This document shows positions 16,359 to 26,034 of a stretch of DNA of 64,000 nucleotides, in pieces (the first letter of the stretch is position 1; each line of letters begins with the position of its first letter). The notes beneath the pieces were generated by a model, which was not told where the DNA came from, searched no databases, and worked only from the letters and a program-made list of their open reading frames with translations. A program made the position numbers and the translations under genes. This DNA comes from Macellibacteroides fermentans (GTDB lineage: Bacteria; Bacteroidota; Bacteroidia; Bacteroidales; Tannerellaceae): the NCBI RefSeq assembly GCF_013409575.1, contig NZ_JACCCY010000001.1, forward strand, positions 124,001-188,000, written 5' to 3'.

Positions 16359-17261
16359 TTACTTCTTTTGAGAGATTTTTTCCAATACATAAACAAGTAT
16401 AAAGCCGAAAAGCATCAGTCCAATACCTTCCCACAAAAGGGTGTTCGGCAGAATATTTTCTTCAACCAATGGTTTGATGTGGCCGTGACTATCTACATAG
16501 GTTTCGACTGTTTCTTTCCATGGCCACACTTTGTTTAATGAGCCAAGCATAAAACCTGCTAATGTAGCTATTGTCGTATTATGGAATCTTCTCAATAAAA
16601 ATGAGAGTACATTTGAAAAGCTTGTAATACCGATAAATGCACCGCAAATAAATACTAACATTACAACGATGTCGAGAGATTTGACAGCACTCATGATATA
16701 GAAATACTTGCCAAGCAGAACCAGTATAAAGCTTCCTGAGATTCCGGGCAATATCATGGCGCAGATAGCAATAGCACCGCATAAAAATATAAAGAACAGA
16801 TTGTTAGGTGTTTCGGTAGGGGTGGCAACTGTAATAAAGTAGGCACCCACTGTTCCGATAACAAAGAACAAATAAGTCTTCCAATCCCATTGTGTAATGG
16901 TCTTTGCCACAAAATAAGTGGAACTTAACACAAGTCCAAAGAAAAATGCCCAAACTAACACGGGTTCATTTTCAAGTAAATATGTGATAAGTTTTGCCAA
17001 TGAAAAGATACTTATCGCGATTCCACTAACCAACGCAAGTAGAAAATTCGCATTTATCGCTTTCCAGAATTCGGCTATCCGTAATGAAAACAGTAATTTT
17101 AAGTTTGTAGGATTTATACTTTTAATAGAGTTGATAAGCTCTTCATAGATTCCTACTATAAATGCTACTGTTCCTCCGGATACACCGGGAACTACATCGG
17201 CTGCTCCCATGGCTATGCCTTTGAGCATCAACATTCCATAATCTTTGATACCTCTTTTCAT
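16359..17261 (-). CDS. DUF368 family polyprenyl-phosphate transporter (PopT family)
   Basis: A 300-residue multi-span inner-membrane protein of the DUF368 family. Two inverted-repeat signatures are visible: GAADVVPGVSGGTVAFIVGIYEELI (near 19-43) and ICAMILPGISGSFILVLLGKYFY (near 165-190). Members of DUF368 (PopT) and of DedA (UptA) have been reported to flip undecaprenyl phosphate back to the cytoplasm for cell-wall and glycan synthesis; I infer the same job. Starts 3 nt after the TPR gene stop, so it is the last gene of the glnS operon. This part of the window is more A/T-rich than its left flank. Confidence 0.88.
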   Translation of the reverse strand: MKRGIKDYGMLMLKGIAMGAADVVPGVSGGTVAFIVGIYEELINSIKSINPTNLKLLFSLRIAEFWKAINANFLLALVSGIAISIFSLAKLITYLLENEPVLVWAFFFGLVLSSTYFVAKTITQWDWKTYLFFVIGTVGAYFITVATPTETPNNLFFIFLCGAIAICAMILPGISGSFILVLLGKYFYIMSAVKSLDIVVMLVFICGAFIGITSFSNVLSFLLRRFHNTTIATLAGFMLGSLNKVWPWKETVETYVDSHGHIKPLVEENILPNTLLWEGIGLMLFGFILVYVLEKISQKK

Positions 17262-17264
17262 AGA

Positions 17265-18689
17265 TTAATTGTAGTTGTTTATATTCTTTATTAATATACT
17301 GCTAAGATCTTTGCTCCTTGGCATAATTTTATCATGCACCGGATTAAAATGTATATGATTTATCTTTGAAAGTACTGTCAATCTATCTTTCGGCAACAAA
17401 GATATCTGATTTAAGAATCTATCTTTATTACCTGTTTCAAGATAACATAAAGTTAATAAGGGATGAAGCAGGTAATAATCCGAATTTTCTTCTTCCAGTT
17501 CTTCCAGATATTGCAAGGCAGAACGAACCTCACCGGCTGCAAAATGAAAAAAGCCTTTTTTAAACAGCATATCCTGAAATAAATTCATATTGCCTCCAAA
17601 TTCTATTTTGAGTTTTAGAATTTCTTCGGAATAATCGGTGCTATCCTCAAGATCCATTAAACTACTTACCATCATTTGAAGAAATAGGTGCATTTTATGC
17701 TGTGATCCAGTGGATGCCAGAGTTTTTAGCGCATCAATCATTTCTTCTTCTTGTGATGTGACCATACAAGTATTAAGATAGCAGCCAAGTACTGATCTCG
17801 GACAGTTTCCCTTGTACACTTCAATCAGAAATCTTGATAAAAGTTTTGCTTTTTCGTTCTGTCCCAAATAACTATAACACTGCACAATTGCTTGTTGAAC
17901 AAGACTGGTGGGCTTTTCTTTATTTACTTCGAGGTTGATTTCCAGTGCCTCCTTGTAATTCTTGATTCCGGCAAGGCAAAAACCTTTAAGCATTTTGGAT
18001 TCCAGACAATCTTTGCACGTGAGTGCAAAATCTAAGGCCTCGATTGCTTTGTTGAACTCTTCTATTCGAGCATAAGACGCGCCAAGCATATACCAGACAT
18101 CGTAAGAATAGGGCATTTTGTCTGTAAGCTTAGTAGCCAGCTTTATTACTTCTTTATTTTTTTCGTAGTCGAAATAAATATATAAAAGAGCTAATTGAAT
18201 ATCATTGTTATCCGGAAATAACTTAATTGCCTTTTTTGCAAAAGTAATTCCTACCGTATAGAATTCATGATCGGCAAGGATATTTATAAACGATTCGTAT
18301 ACTTCTTCTAAGTATTCGTTTTTTTCTGCCTCCAAATTATCAAGATATGTGACCGCTTTGTGGTATTCCTCTAACATACAGAAACATTCCAAACGTGCCA
18401 CATGAAGATCCGGATCATCAACGTGCTTTAACTCCTCGGCATACGATAATGCCGTTTCGTAATTTTCATTAATACACTCTTTTTCAATTCGTTTAATGAG
18501 TAGAGATTGGTTAAAAGGATACAGTCTTAGTCCCAAGTCCAAAATTGGAATTAAGTATTCTTTTGCTTCTTCATCACTAATACCATTCAAAAGATCCTCT
18601 ATTTCTTCAGAATCGAAATAGGGATCTTTTCCTTCCGCCAAACCTGTTTTGAATTTCTCTAACAGTTGCGAAATGTTTTTTTTCATCAT
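17265..18689 (-). CDS. TPR-repeat protein, likely cytoplasmic
   Basis: A 474-residue protein without a signal peptide, made of repeated helical pairs. TPR-like blocks are clear at about 170-260 (ALLYIYFDYEKNKEVIKLA, PYSYDVWYMLGASYARIEEF, NKAIEALDFALTCKD). Very acidic at the N-terminus (FDSEEIEDLLNGISDEEA). TPR proteins serve as binding scaffolds; the partner is unknown. The gene sits 13 nt after glnS and 3 nt before the DUF368 gene, an order I recall from other Bacteroidales, so a link to translation or envelope growth is possible but unproven. Either of two adjacent ATG codons (18689, 18686) may start it. Confidence 0.82.
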   Translation of the reverse strand: MMKKNISQLLEKFKTGLAEGKDPYFDSEEIEDLLNGISDEEAKEYLIPILDLGLRLYPFNQSLLIKRIEKECINENYETALSYAEELKHVDDPDLHVARLECFCMLEEYHKAVTYLDNLEAEKNEYLEEVYESFINILADHEFYTVGITFAKKAIKLFPDNNDIQLALLYIYFDYEKNKEVIKLATKLTDKMPYSYDVWYMLGASYARIEEFNKAIEALDFALTCKDCLESKMLKGFCLAGIKNYKEALEINLEVNKEKPTSLVQQAIVQCYSYLGQNEKAKLLSRFLIEVYKGNCPRSVLGCYLNTCMVTSQEEEMIDALKTLASTGSQHKMHLFLQMMVSSLMDLEDSTDYSEEILKLKIEFGGNMNLFQDMLFKKGFFHFAAGEVRSALQYLEELEEENSDYYLLHPLLTLCYLETGNKDRFLNQISLLPKDRLTVLSKINHIHFNPVHDKIMPRSKDLSSILIKNINNYN

Positions 18690-18702
18690 TAATTCTATCT
18701 AG

Positions 18703-20403
18703 TTATTTATCTTTCACTTTACTCCATGTATCTTTAAGTGATACTGTTCTGTTAAAAACAATCTTTTCACTATTGCTATCCGGATCTACATTAAAATAGC
18801 CCAGGCGCTGAAACTGGAAGTTATCATAAGGTTTTGCATGCTGTAACTCTGCTTCAACCCGGCAATTTGTCAAAACCTTTAACGAGTCTGGATTAAGAAG
18901 TTCAAGGAAGTCCTTTTCTTTATCTTCCGATGGATTCTCAACAGTAAATAATCGGTCATAAAGACGAACTTCTGCAGGTAAACTATGTTCGGCAGATACC
19001 CAATGCAGTGTTCCCTTAACTTTACGATTGCTTTCAGGCATTCCGCTTTTAGTCAACTCATCATACTCGGCATATATCTCTTCAATTTCTCCAGACTCAT
19101 TTTTCTTACATCCGGTACATTTTACAATATAAGCATTCTTCAATCGAACTTCTTGACCGGGAGTCATACGGAAAAATTTCTTAGGAGCATCTTCCATAAA
19201 GTCTTCTCTTTCAATAAATAATTCGCGTGAGAAGGCTATTTCATGGCTTCCCTGAGTCAGATCTTCCGGATTATTAATTGCTTCCATCATTTCAACTTTC
19301 CCTTCCGGGTAGTTTGTAATGATTAATTTTACAGGATCCAATACTGCCGAAACTCTTGGAGCAGTAGCATTCAGATCTTCTCTGACTGCATGTTCCAATA
19401 GTGCTACATCGATAATACCATCGTATTTTGTATAGCCGATCTTGTTGATAAAGCTACGGATAGAAGAGGGGGTGAATCCTCTGCGTCTAAAACCGCATAT
19501 GGTAGGCATTCGTGGATCATCCCATCCATTTACACGTCCTTCTTTAACCAATTGCAGCAACTTACGTTTACTCATTACTGTATAGGTAAGATTCAGTCGG
19601 TTAAATTCGATCTGACGTGGACGGTAATCGTCGTCTTTCTTAAGCAAATCAATAAAATAATCATATAAAGGACGGTGAACCTCAAATTCTAATGTACACA
19701 ATGAATGAGTCACTCCTTCAAAATAATCACTTTCACCATGTGCAAAATCATACATAGGATAAGCTTTCCACGCTGTGCCGGTACGATGGTGCGGGTGTTT
19801 TATGATACGATATATGATAGGATCGCGGAAGTGCATGTTGCTTGAAGCCATATCGATTTTGGCACGTAATACCATGCTGCCTTCTTCAAAGTCACCTTGA
19901 TTCATACGATTAAACAAATCAAGACTTTCTTCTACCGGGCGATCGCGAAAAGGACTGTTTGTTCCCGGTTGGGTAGGAGTTCCTTTCTGTTGAGCGATAA
20001 TTTCTGCACTTTGTTCGTCCACATAGGCTTTGCCTTCCTTAATGAGACGAACTGCAAAATCCCATAATTGAGGAAAATAATCTGAAGCGTAATATACATT
20101 TTCCCAATGAAAGCCAAGCCATTTGATGTCTTCCATGATTGAGTCTACATACTCAACATCCTCCTTTACCGGATTGGTATCGTCAAAACGCAGGTTGCAA
20201 ATCCCGTTATAACGTTCGGCAATTCCAAAGTCCAGACAAATCGCTTTGGCATGACCGATATGCAGGTAACCGTTGGGCTCCGGCGGAAAACGGGTTTGAA
20301 TTCTTTTGCCGTTCTTTCCAGCAGCCAAATCACTCTCTACGAAAGCCTCTATAAAGTTAAGACTCTTTTTTCCTTCTTCCTCTTTAATATTGATCTCGCT
20401 CAT
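18703..20403 (-). CDS. glnS: Glutamine-tRNA ligase
   Basis: A 566-residue class I aminoacyl-tRNA synthetase of the GlnRS type. RFPPEPNGYLHIGHAKAI (38-55) holds the HIGH motif, and VMSKRKL near 280 is the KMSKS equivalent in the form typical of GlnRS. The C-terminal anticodon-binding beta-barrels are complete (ending LKDTWSKVKDK) and there is no YqeY fusion. Forms Gln-tRNA(Gln) directly, so the organism need not use GatCAB for glutamine. First gene of a three-gene operon, divergent from the PaaI thioesterase gene. Confidence 0.96.
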   Translation of the reverse strand: MSEINIKEEEGKKSLNFIEAFVESDLAAGKNGKRIQTRFPPEPNGYLHIGHAKAICLDFGIAERYNGICNLRFDDTNPVKEDVEYVDSIMEDIKWLGFHWENVYYASDYFPQLWDFAVRLIKEGKAYVDEQSAEIIAQQKGTPTQPGTNSPFRDRPVEESLDLFNRMNQGDFEEGSMVLRAKIDMASSNMHFRDPIIYRIIKHPHHRTGTAWKAYPMYDFAHGESDYFEGVTHSLCTLEFEVHRPLYDYFIDLLKKDDDYRPRQIEFNRLNLTYTVMSKRKLLQLVKEGRVNGWDDPRMPTICGFRRRGFTPSSIRSFINKIGYTKYDGIIDVALLEHAVREDLNATAPRVSAVLDPVKLIITNYPEGKVEMMEAINNPEDLTQGSHEIAFSRELFIEREDFMEDAPKKFFRMTPGQEVRLKNAYIVKCTGCKKNESGEIEEIYAEYDELTKSGMPESNRKVKGTLHWVSAEHSLPAEVRLYDRLFTVENPSEDKEKDFLELLNPDSLKVLTNCRVEAELQHAKPYDNFQFQRLGYFNVDPDSNSEKIVFNRTVSLKDTWSKVKDK

Positions 20404-20446
20404 ATGTTACAAAGTATAATACGATGTTATTTTAATTTTTAAACGA

Positions 20447-20454
20447 CAAAGATA
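20447..20454 (-). promoter_or_regulatory. glnS -7 box
   Basis: Minus strand TATCTTTG matches TAnnTTTG, 43 nt upstream of the glnS ATG. It lies only 22 nt from the oppositely directed -7 box of the thioesterase gene, so the two promoters overlap in their -33 regions. Confidence 0.6.
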
Positions 20455-20476
20455 GGGCTTTCTTCGCAGTATTAAC

Positions 20477-20485
20477 TAATTTTGC
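20477..20485 (+). promoter_or_regulatory. -7 box for the PaaI-type thioesterase gene
   Basis: TAATTTTGC, full consensus, 15 nt upstream of the ATG, leaving a leader of about 10 nt or less. Confidence 0.55.
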
Positions 20486-20500
20486 GGGCAAAAAGAATAT

Positions 20501-20923
20501 ATGGACGCCGAGATAAAATCAAAGTTGATCAATCGTGTGAAAGAAAATCCTTATTTAAATCATCTGGGTATAGAATTTACAAGTATTGAAGAAGGCAAGG
20601 TTGAAGCTAAAATGCCATTAGCAGCAGAACATAAACAATATAGTGGAGTGATACACGGTGGGGTGGTAGCTGCACTGGCCGATACTATAGCCGGTTTTGC
20701 AGCTTATACAGTAACTCCGGTAAATTTGGATGTACTAACGGCAGAGCTTAAAGTTTCCTTTCTAAGGGGGGCATGGGGAAATGAACTTATTGCCAAAGGA
20801 ATCTTAATTAAAGCTGGTAGAAGAGTTCATTTCAGTGAATGTGAAATATATTGTGATGATGTAATGGTTGCCAAGGCTTCGGGTACATTTTGCATTGTAA
20901 ACGAATACATCAAACCTGATTAA
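20501..20923 (+). CDS. PaaI-family hotdog thioesterase
   Basis: A 140-residue single hotdog domain. HGGVVAALADTIAGFAAY (about 50-67) is the PaaI/MenI catalytic-helix signature (HGGxxxxLaDtaxg). Such enzymes hydrolyse aromatic or acyl-CoA thioesters. It resembles the hotdog half of the HAD fusion protein in the menaquinone operon at 56634, so the two may be paralogues with overlapping 1,4-dihydroxy-2-naphthoyl-CoA hydrolase activity; the sequence does not settle which serves menaquinone. Single-gene unit. Confidence 0.88.
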   Translation: MDAEIKSKLINRVKENPYLNHLGIEFTSIEEGKVEAKMPLAAEHKQYSGVIHGGVVAALADTIAGFAAYTVTPVNLDVLTAELKVSFLRGAWGNELIAKGILIKAGRRVHFSECEIYCDDVMVAKASGTFCIVNEYIKPD

Positions 20924-20965
20924 TTTTAGAAAATAAATCTCAGATTTGATGTGTTTTATGTTAAG

Positions 20966-21018
20966 TAATAATGGGTAAAAAGACTTTCCTCTATTCGGTA
21001 ATCTTTTTACCTATTATT
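20966..21018. terminator. Bidirectional terminator between convergent thioesterase and SGNH genes
   Basis: TAATAATGGGTAAAAAGA pairs with TCTTTTTACCTATTATT across an 18-nt loop. The stem includes the last codons of the SGNH hydrolase gene and carries T runs in both directions. Confidence 0.55.
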
Positions 21019-22730
21019 TTGTAACCCTCGGCATTTGGATGTAAGCCGTCTCCAAAGAGTGACTCATTAATTTGTCCATTGGAAAGAAGCAGGTCTTTGT
21101 TCACATTTTTATATATTAAACCCTGTTTCTTTGCTAATTTACTAATCTCTTTGTTGATTGACGCAACTCTTTTTTCCATACCTCTTCGAGGTAAAATACC
21201 TAGTACTGTAACTGTTGCTTCGGGCTGACGCTGACGGATTGCCTTGTAAAGAAAGTCCAATCCTGCCAAAATCTCTTTATCACTATTCACTCCAAAATTA
21301 TTCGTCCCGATTTTAATAAGAATTCGGTCGGCCTTATATCCATCAAGCTCACCATGGTATACACGCCATAATACATTTTCAATCCGGTCCCATCCATAGC
21401 CAAAGTTACGGAAGCCAAGTGGCTCCATATATGCTTCCCAACTATCTTTTCCCGTTGAATGCGGACCTTTGGGCTCTCCTCCCCAAAAATGCATGATTGA
21501 ATTGCCAAATACAACGGCTTTCGGAGGATTTGCTTTATTCATTTGAAGGATTTCGCGGTGACGTTTGAGCCATTCATAGTTTCCTGGTTCTCTACGTTGA
21601 GTAACCGGGCAGGTCGTTGTGAGGTTTCCTTTGGGCATTTTTAAAATTTCACGTATTTTTTTATTGTACGCATCAGCATAAAATTGCATTCCTAAATCTG
21701 AAGGATGTACATAATCAACCCAACTGTCCATCGAAAAATTCAATTCTTCGTTAGAAAGATACCACAAATCTTTAACCCCTTCTGCTATTAAGCTTTCGTA
21801 GGCTTTTCGAGAAGCTTTATTAGGAATTGTATAATCTCTCAGGCGGGTTGTATCTAAGCCAGCATTGCTATAACCTGCATGCTCGGTCAACAAAATAGGA
21901 GTGTTGTGCTTAGATCGGATTTGCTTTACGGCATCTACAACCTTTTTAAAAACATCCTCTTCTTTATATCCGGAAAGATTGGGTAAACAATCTAGAATAT
22001 ATAGTTGTGCATCCAGTTCATTAATATAGTTTATCACCTCCTTTTCTAATTTGCCATTTCCCGAAAATCCAAGGTTAATCACAGGTAAATCCAACGAACG
22101 TGATACTATATTTGTCCACGCCATGCCAGGACGGGTTGCACAAGCTCCCTGAGTTATGGAGGTGCCATAGGCCACTATGGGTAATTCTTCTCGTAAAGGA
22201 ATGAATTCTAAATCTGCATTTTCCGGAATTCCAATCTCTAACCACTTAACAGATGTATAAGTTGGTAAATAAAGGCGATATTCGAAACCCAAGTTATGAT
22301 ATTTGTCTTTTGCATCAATTTTGTAATTGAAAGAGATCGTATCTCCCCACTTATAGCTGCCGGAAGCTAACTTCAGATTTCCATCACTGTCTATTGCATA
22401 AAGATCTATTCCGGAAACGCCTGTATTAGGCATGTGAGGCATAGAATAAGATCCTTCCACCTTGTAGCGAATGGTAATATTATTTGCATTTGAATAGAAG
22501 TGAATGGCAAGACCTGCCGAATTGCGTGATAAGTTCCATACAGGTTCTCTCACTTCATTTTTTGCTCTTTGGGGTAGCCTGGCATAGGAATTACCAATTT
22601 CTTTTGTCCATCCTTGGTTCTGAACAACCGGATAATCCGTATTCATCGGATTAAACCATTTTTGCTGTGCATTTGCCGGTAACAGAAACAGACAAAGCAT
22701 AAATAAACTTGTAATCTTTAAATTTAACAT
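20991..22730 (-). CDS. Secreted protein with two SGNH/GDSL hydrolase domains
   Basis: A 579-residue exported protein; the ATG at 22730 gives a clean signal peptide ending ANAQ, whereas the longer frame starts with unrelated residues. An N-terminal beta domain (about 20-175) precedes SGNH domain 1 with its serine block AYGTSITQGACATRPG and a D-x-x-H block WVDYVHPSDLG. SGNH domain 2 (about 390-579) has serine block VVFGNSIMHFWGG, IKIGTNNFG and GDGLHPNAEGYK. Both catalytic triads look intact. Such proteins are carbohydrate or acetyl esterases or PAF-acetylhydrolase-like; here likely deacetylation of dietary or host polysaccharide in the periplasm. Divergent from a GH97 gene. Confidence 0.87.
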   Translation of the reverse strand: MLNLKITSLFMLCLFLLPANAQQKWFNPMNTDYPVVQNQGWTKEIGNSYARLPQRAKNEVREPVWNLSRNSAGLAIHFYSNANNITIRYKVEGSYSMPHMPNTGVSGIDLYAIDSDGNLKLASGSYKWGDTISFNYKIDAKDKYHNLGFEYRLYLPTYTSVKWLEIGIPENADLEFIPLREELPIVAYGTSITQGACATRPGMAWTNIVSRSLDLPVINLGFSGNGKLEKEVINYINELDAQLYILDCLPNLSGYKEEDVFKKVVDAVKQIRSKHNTPILLTEHAGYSNAGLDTTRLRDYTIPNKASRKAYESLIAEGVKDLWYLSNEELNFSMDSWVDYVHPSDLGMQFYADAYNKKIREILKMPKGNLTTTCPVTQRREPGNYEWLKRHREILQMNKANPPKAVVFGNSIMHFWGGEPKGPHSTGKDSWEAYMEPLGFRNFGYGWDRIENVLWRVYHGELDGYKADRILIKIGTNNFGVNSDKEILAGLDFLYKAIRQRQPEATVTVLGILPRRGMEKRVASINKEISKLAKKQGLIYKNVNKDLLLSNGQINESLFGDGLHPNAEGYKIIGKKITE

Positions 22731-22761
22731 AGTATTTAATTGAAATTTGATACAAAACTGA

Positions 22762-22769
22762 CAAAGATA
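22762..22769 (-). promoter_or_regulatory. -7 box for the SGNH hydrolase gene
   Basis: Minus strand TATCTTTG (followed by T), 32 nt upstream of the ATG. Together with the plus-strand box at 22806 it forms a compact divergent promoter pair. Confidence 0.6.
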
Positions 22770-22805
22770 ATACATTTTTAAAAACTAAAAATTTGTAAAA
22801 GCTCT

Positions 22806-22814
22806 TATCTTTGC
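22806..22814 (+). promoter_or_regulatory. -7 box for the GH97 gene
   Basis: TATCTTTGC, full consensus, 27 nt before the GH97 ATG. Confidence 0.65.
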
Positions 22815-22840
22815 AGGATTAATTATAAAATAAAAAGACC

Positions 22841-24832
22841 ATGAATTGTAAACTTGTATGTCTAACCTTATTTCTAGCTTATGGCCTGCAGGCTGTGGCT
22901 CAAAAAAGTTATCAGTTAGATTCTCCCGACGGTAAATTAAAAACCGTAGTTAATGTAGATAAAATTATCTCATTTTCAGTTTCGCACGAAGAAACAGAGG
23001 TACTGGCTCCATCTTCAATTTCAATGTCTCTTGAAGGAGATGAGATACTTGGCTTACATGCTAAAGTTGCTAAAGTAACTAGAAGCGCTGTCAATAAGGT
23101 TATTCCTTCTCCATTTTATAAAAAGGCGGAGGTTACCGATTCCTACAACGGAATGAGCTTGAATTTTAAAGGTAATTGGTCTATTGAATTCAGAGCTTAT
23201 AATGATGGATTGGCTTATCGTTTTGTTACTAGAAAGAAAGGTGATATAGTTGTTAAATCTGAAGAGGCATCCTATAACTTCAGTAAGAATTATGAGACTT
23301 TTGCCCCATATGTTAATAGTAAAGCTCCTACTTTCGAGCAGCAGTTTTTTAATTCTTTCGAACAGCCTTATGTGAATGAACCTATTACAGAATTAAATTC
23401 GGGTAGACTTATGATCTTACCATTTCTGGTTACACTTGATAATGGTAAAAAATTATGTATTACTGAAGCTGATCTGGAAGATTTTCCCGGCATGTTTCTG
23501 AATAATTCTACAGAAAAGCCATCATTAAAGGCGGTTCATGCTCCTTATCCGAAAACAGTTGAACAGGGTGGTCATAACCGCTTGCAAATGTTGGTTAAGC
23601 AACGTGAAGACTTTATAGCTAAGACTACTGGAACAAGAACTTTCCCTTGGCGTGCATTTATTGTTTCTGAATCGGATAAGCAGCTGACTGATAATGATAT
23701 GGTGTTTCGTCTTGCTTCTCCCAACCGTGCGGGAGATGTGTCTTGGGTTAAACCAGGAAAAGTTGCCTGGGATTGGTGGAATGACTGGAATATTTATGGA
23801 GTAGACTTTAAAGCAGGCATAAATAATGAAACTTACAAATACTACATTGATTTTGCATCAGCGCACGGTATTGATTATGTTATTCTGGATGAAGGGTGGT
23901 CTGTTAATTTAAAAGCAGATCTTATGCAGGTTATTCCAGAGATTGATCTTAAAGGTCTTATTGAATATGGTAAATCAAAGAATGTGGATATAATTCTTTG
24001 GGCGGGTTACTGGGCATTCCACCGAGATATGGAAAAAGTGGTTAAGCATTATGCCGAAATGGGAGTAAAAGGTTTTAAAGTAGACTTTATGGATCGTGAC
24101 GACCAGCAGATGGTAAATTTCTTATACGAAGCTGCCCGGATTTGTGCAAAATATAAAATGATGGTGGATTTTCATGGTGTGTTTAAGCCAACAGGTTTAA
24201 ATAGAACGTATCCGAACGTAATCAATTACGAAGGAGTAAACGGTCTGGAGCAATTAAAATGGTCACCGGAATCTTATGATATGGTTACTTACGATGTTAC
24301 TATTCCATTCATTCGTATGATTGCTGGTCCAATGGATTACACGCAAGGGGCGATGCGAAATGCTGCAAGAGGTAGCTATCGACCTATTAATTCGGAGCCG
24401 ATGAGCCAGGGAACCCGCTGCCGGCAGCTGGCGACCTATGTTATTTTTGAATCACCGTTTAACATGTTATGCGACAATCCTTCTAATTATATGCGCGAAG
24501 AAGAGTGTACGGAATTCATCGCTTCAGTTCCAACTGTTTGGGATCAAACCATGTCTCTGGATGGTAAAGTCTCAGAATATGTTGCTATTGCAAGAAGAAA
24601 TGGAGCCGATTGGTATGTTGGGGCACTCACAAACTGGGATTCGCGAGAATTAGAGTTGGATCTTTCTTTTTTGGGAGAAGGAACGTTTAAGGCGGAAATT
24701 TTTAAAGACGGGGTTAATGCCGACAGAGCCGGCAGGGACTACAAAAAAGAAATCATTACGATTCCAGCCAATAAAAAGCTGCAAATCAAGATGGCTCCGG
24801 GTGGAGGTTTTGCTGCGCGTATTTTCAAATAA
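22841..24832 (+). CDS. Glycoside hydrolase family 97, probably retaining alpha-galactosidase type
   Basis: A 663-residue secreted enzyme with signal peptide ending QAVAQ, N-terminal beta-super-sandwich (about 22-280), catalytic barrel (about 300-570) and C-terminal beta domain. Family blocks: VAWDWWNDWNIYG, DYVILDEGWS, GFKVDFMDRDDQ and INYEGVNGLEQ. D415 in VDFMDRDD and E470 fall at the numbers I remember for the nucleophile and acid/base of the B. thetaiotaomicron retaining GH97 alpha-galactosidase (BT1871); the inverting SusB group lacks that aspartate. So alpha-galactosidase is more likely than alpha-glucosidase. Divergently transcribed from an SGNH esterase, which suggests work on a common glycan. 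Confidence 0.9.
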   Translation: MNCKLVCLTLFLAYGLQAVAQKSYQLDSPDGKLKTVVNVDKIISFSVSHEETEVLAPSSISMSLEGDEILGLHAKVAKVTRSAVNKVIPSPFYKKAEVTDSYNGMSLNFKGNWSIEFRAYNDGLAYRFVTRKKGDIVVKSEEASYNFSKNYETFAPYVNSKAPTFEQQFFNSFEQPYVNEPITELNSGRLMILPFLVTLDNGKKLCITEADLEDFPGMFLNNSTEKPSLKAVHAPYPKTVEQGGHNRLQMLVKQREDFIAKTTGTRTFPWRAFIVSESDKQLTDNDMVFRLASPNRAGDVSWVKPGKVAWDWWNDWNIYGVDFKAGINNETYKYYIDFASAHGIDYVILDEGWSVNLKADLMQVIPEIDLKGLIEYGKSKNVDIILWAGYWAFHRDMEKVVKHYAEMGVKGFKVDFMDRDDQQMVNFLYEAARICAKYKMMVDFHGVFKPTGLNRTYPNVINYEGVNGLEQLKWSPESYDMVTYDVTIPFIRMIAGPMDYTQGAMRNAARGSYRPINSEPMSQGTRCRQLATYVIFESPFNMLCDNPSNYMREEECTEFIASVPTVWDQTMSLDGKVSEYVAIARRNGADWYVGALTNWDSRELELDLSFLGEGTFKAEIFKDGVNADRAGRDYKKEIITIPANKKLQIKMAPGGGFAARIFK

Positions 24833-24899
24833 TTTTTTGTTTTGATTTGTATTGGAGGGGCAGTACTTTTTCGGAAGTGTTGCCTCTCTGTTTTTTTTG

Positions 24900-24908
24900 T
24901 ATCTTTGC
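24900..24908 (+). promoter_or_regulatory. -7 box for the aguA-aguB-pabB-pabC unit
   Basis: TATCTTTGC, full consensus, giving a leader of about 75 nt before aguA. Confidence 0.6.
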
Positions 24909-24989
24909 CATGCATTACGACCTGATTTCTGTTCATTGTATGGTAATAGAAATTAGGGGGAGTTTATCATAAAGAAATATTGAAGAAAG

Positions 24990-26030
24990 ATGAAAGGAGA
25001 GAATGTAGATATACTATTTCCGGCCGAGTGGGTACCGCAAAGTGCAGTACAACTTACATGGCCACATGAGGATACCGATTGGGCTCCTATATTGGAAGAA
25101 GTTGTTCCTTGTTTTGTTTCCATTGCGCACGAAATTATTAAACGGGAGAAGCTTCTTATCGTATGTGCTGATCAGGAGATTGTAAAACAGCAGTTGGGAG
25201 ATGTAGATTATAGCAAGGTGATTTTCCGTGAAATGGACACAAACGACACTTGGGCCAGAGATCATGGTGGTATTTCTGTTTTTATCGATGGCACTCCGGC
25301 GGTTTACGACTTTGTTTTTAACGGCTGGGGGATGAAGTTTGCTGCAGATAAAGATAATCTGATTACTCGAAGGTTGTTTATGTCGGATACATTTGCCGAC
25401 GAAGTTTTACCTCTAAATATGCAACCATTCGTATTGGAAGGAGGTAGCCTCGAATCTGATGGAAAGGGTACATTACTAACAACGGCAGAATGTTTATTGT
25501 CTCTCAATCGCAATGAGTATTTATGCAGGGAAGAGATTGAAAATCAACTTAAAGATATTTTTGGGTTTAAGCAGGTTTTATGGCTCGAAAGTGGATATTT
25601 AGCCGGAGATGATACGGATAGTCATGTTGATACATTGGCTCGTCTTTGTAACGAGGATACTATTGCTTATGTAAAATGTGATGATGAAACTGATGAACAT
25701 TTTGCAGAGCTTAAAGAGATGGAAGAGCAGCTTAAGGAGTTCCGTACGCTAGATAATAAACCATATAAACTTATTGATTTGCCAATGGCAGATAAAGTGG
25801 AATGGAATGGTGAGCGTTTGCCTGCAACATATGCTAATTTCCTTATTATCAATGGAGCAGTATTGTTGCCAACTTATAATTCTCCTAAAGATAATGAGGC
25901 CATAAGTCAGTTGAGAAAGGCTTTCCCAGACCGTGAAATTGTAGGAATTAATTGTTTACCGTTGATAAAACAACACGGATCTCTTCATTGTGTTACGATG
26001 CAATATCCAGAGGGTTTTATAAAAGAATAG
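24990..26030 (+). CDS. aguA: Agmatine deiminase
   Basis: A 346-residue guanidino-group-modifying enzyme. Visible: WTRDH-type block as TWARDHGGISVF (about 87-98), DDTDSHVDTLAR (about 210-221) with the substrate acid and histidine, and HGSLHC with the nucleophile cysteine at C334. Converts agmatine to N-carbamoylputrescine and ammonia in the cytoplasm. The following gene 5 nt away encodes the next enzyme, which supports agmatine rather than peptidyl-arginine as the substrate. Confidence 0.92.
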   Translation: MKGENVDILFPAEWVPQSAVQLTWPHEDTDWAPILEEVVPCFVSIAHEIIKREKLLIVCADQEIVKQQLGDVDYSKVIFREMDTNDTWARDHGGISVFIDGTPAVYDFVFNGWGMKFAADKDNLITRRLFMSDTFADEVLPLNMQPFVLEGGSLESDGKGTLLTTAECLLSLNRNEYLCREEIENQLKDIFGFKQVLWLESGYLAGDDTDSHVDTLARLCNEDTIAYVKCDDETDEHFAELKEMEEQLKEFRTLDNKPYKLIDLPMADKVEWNGERLPATYANFLIINGAVLLPTYNSPKDNEAISQLRKAFPDREIVGINCLPLIKQHGSLHCVTMQYPEGFIKE

Positions 26031-26034
26031 AAGT

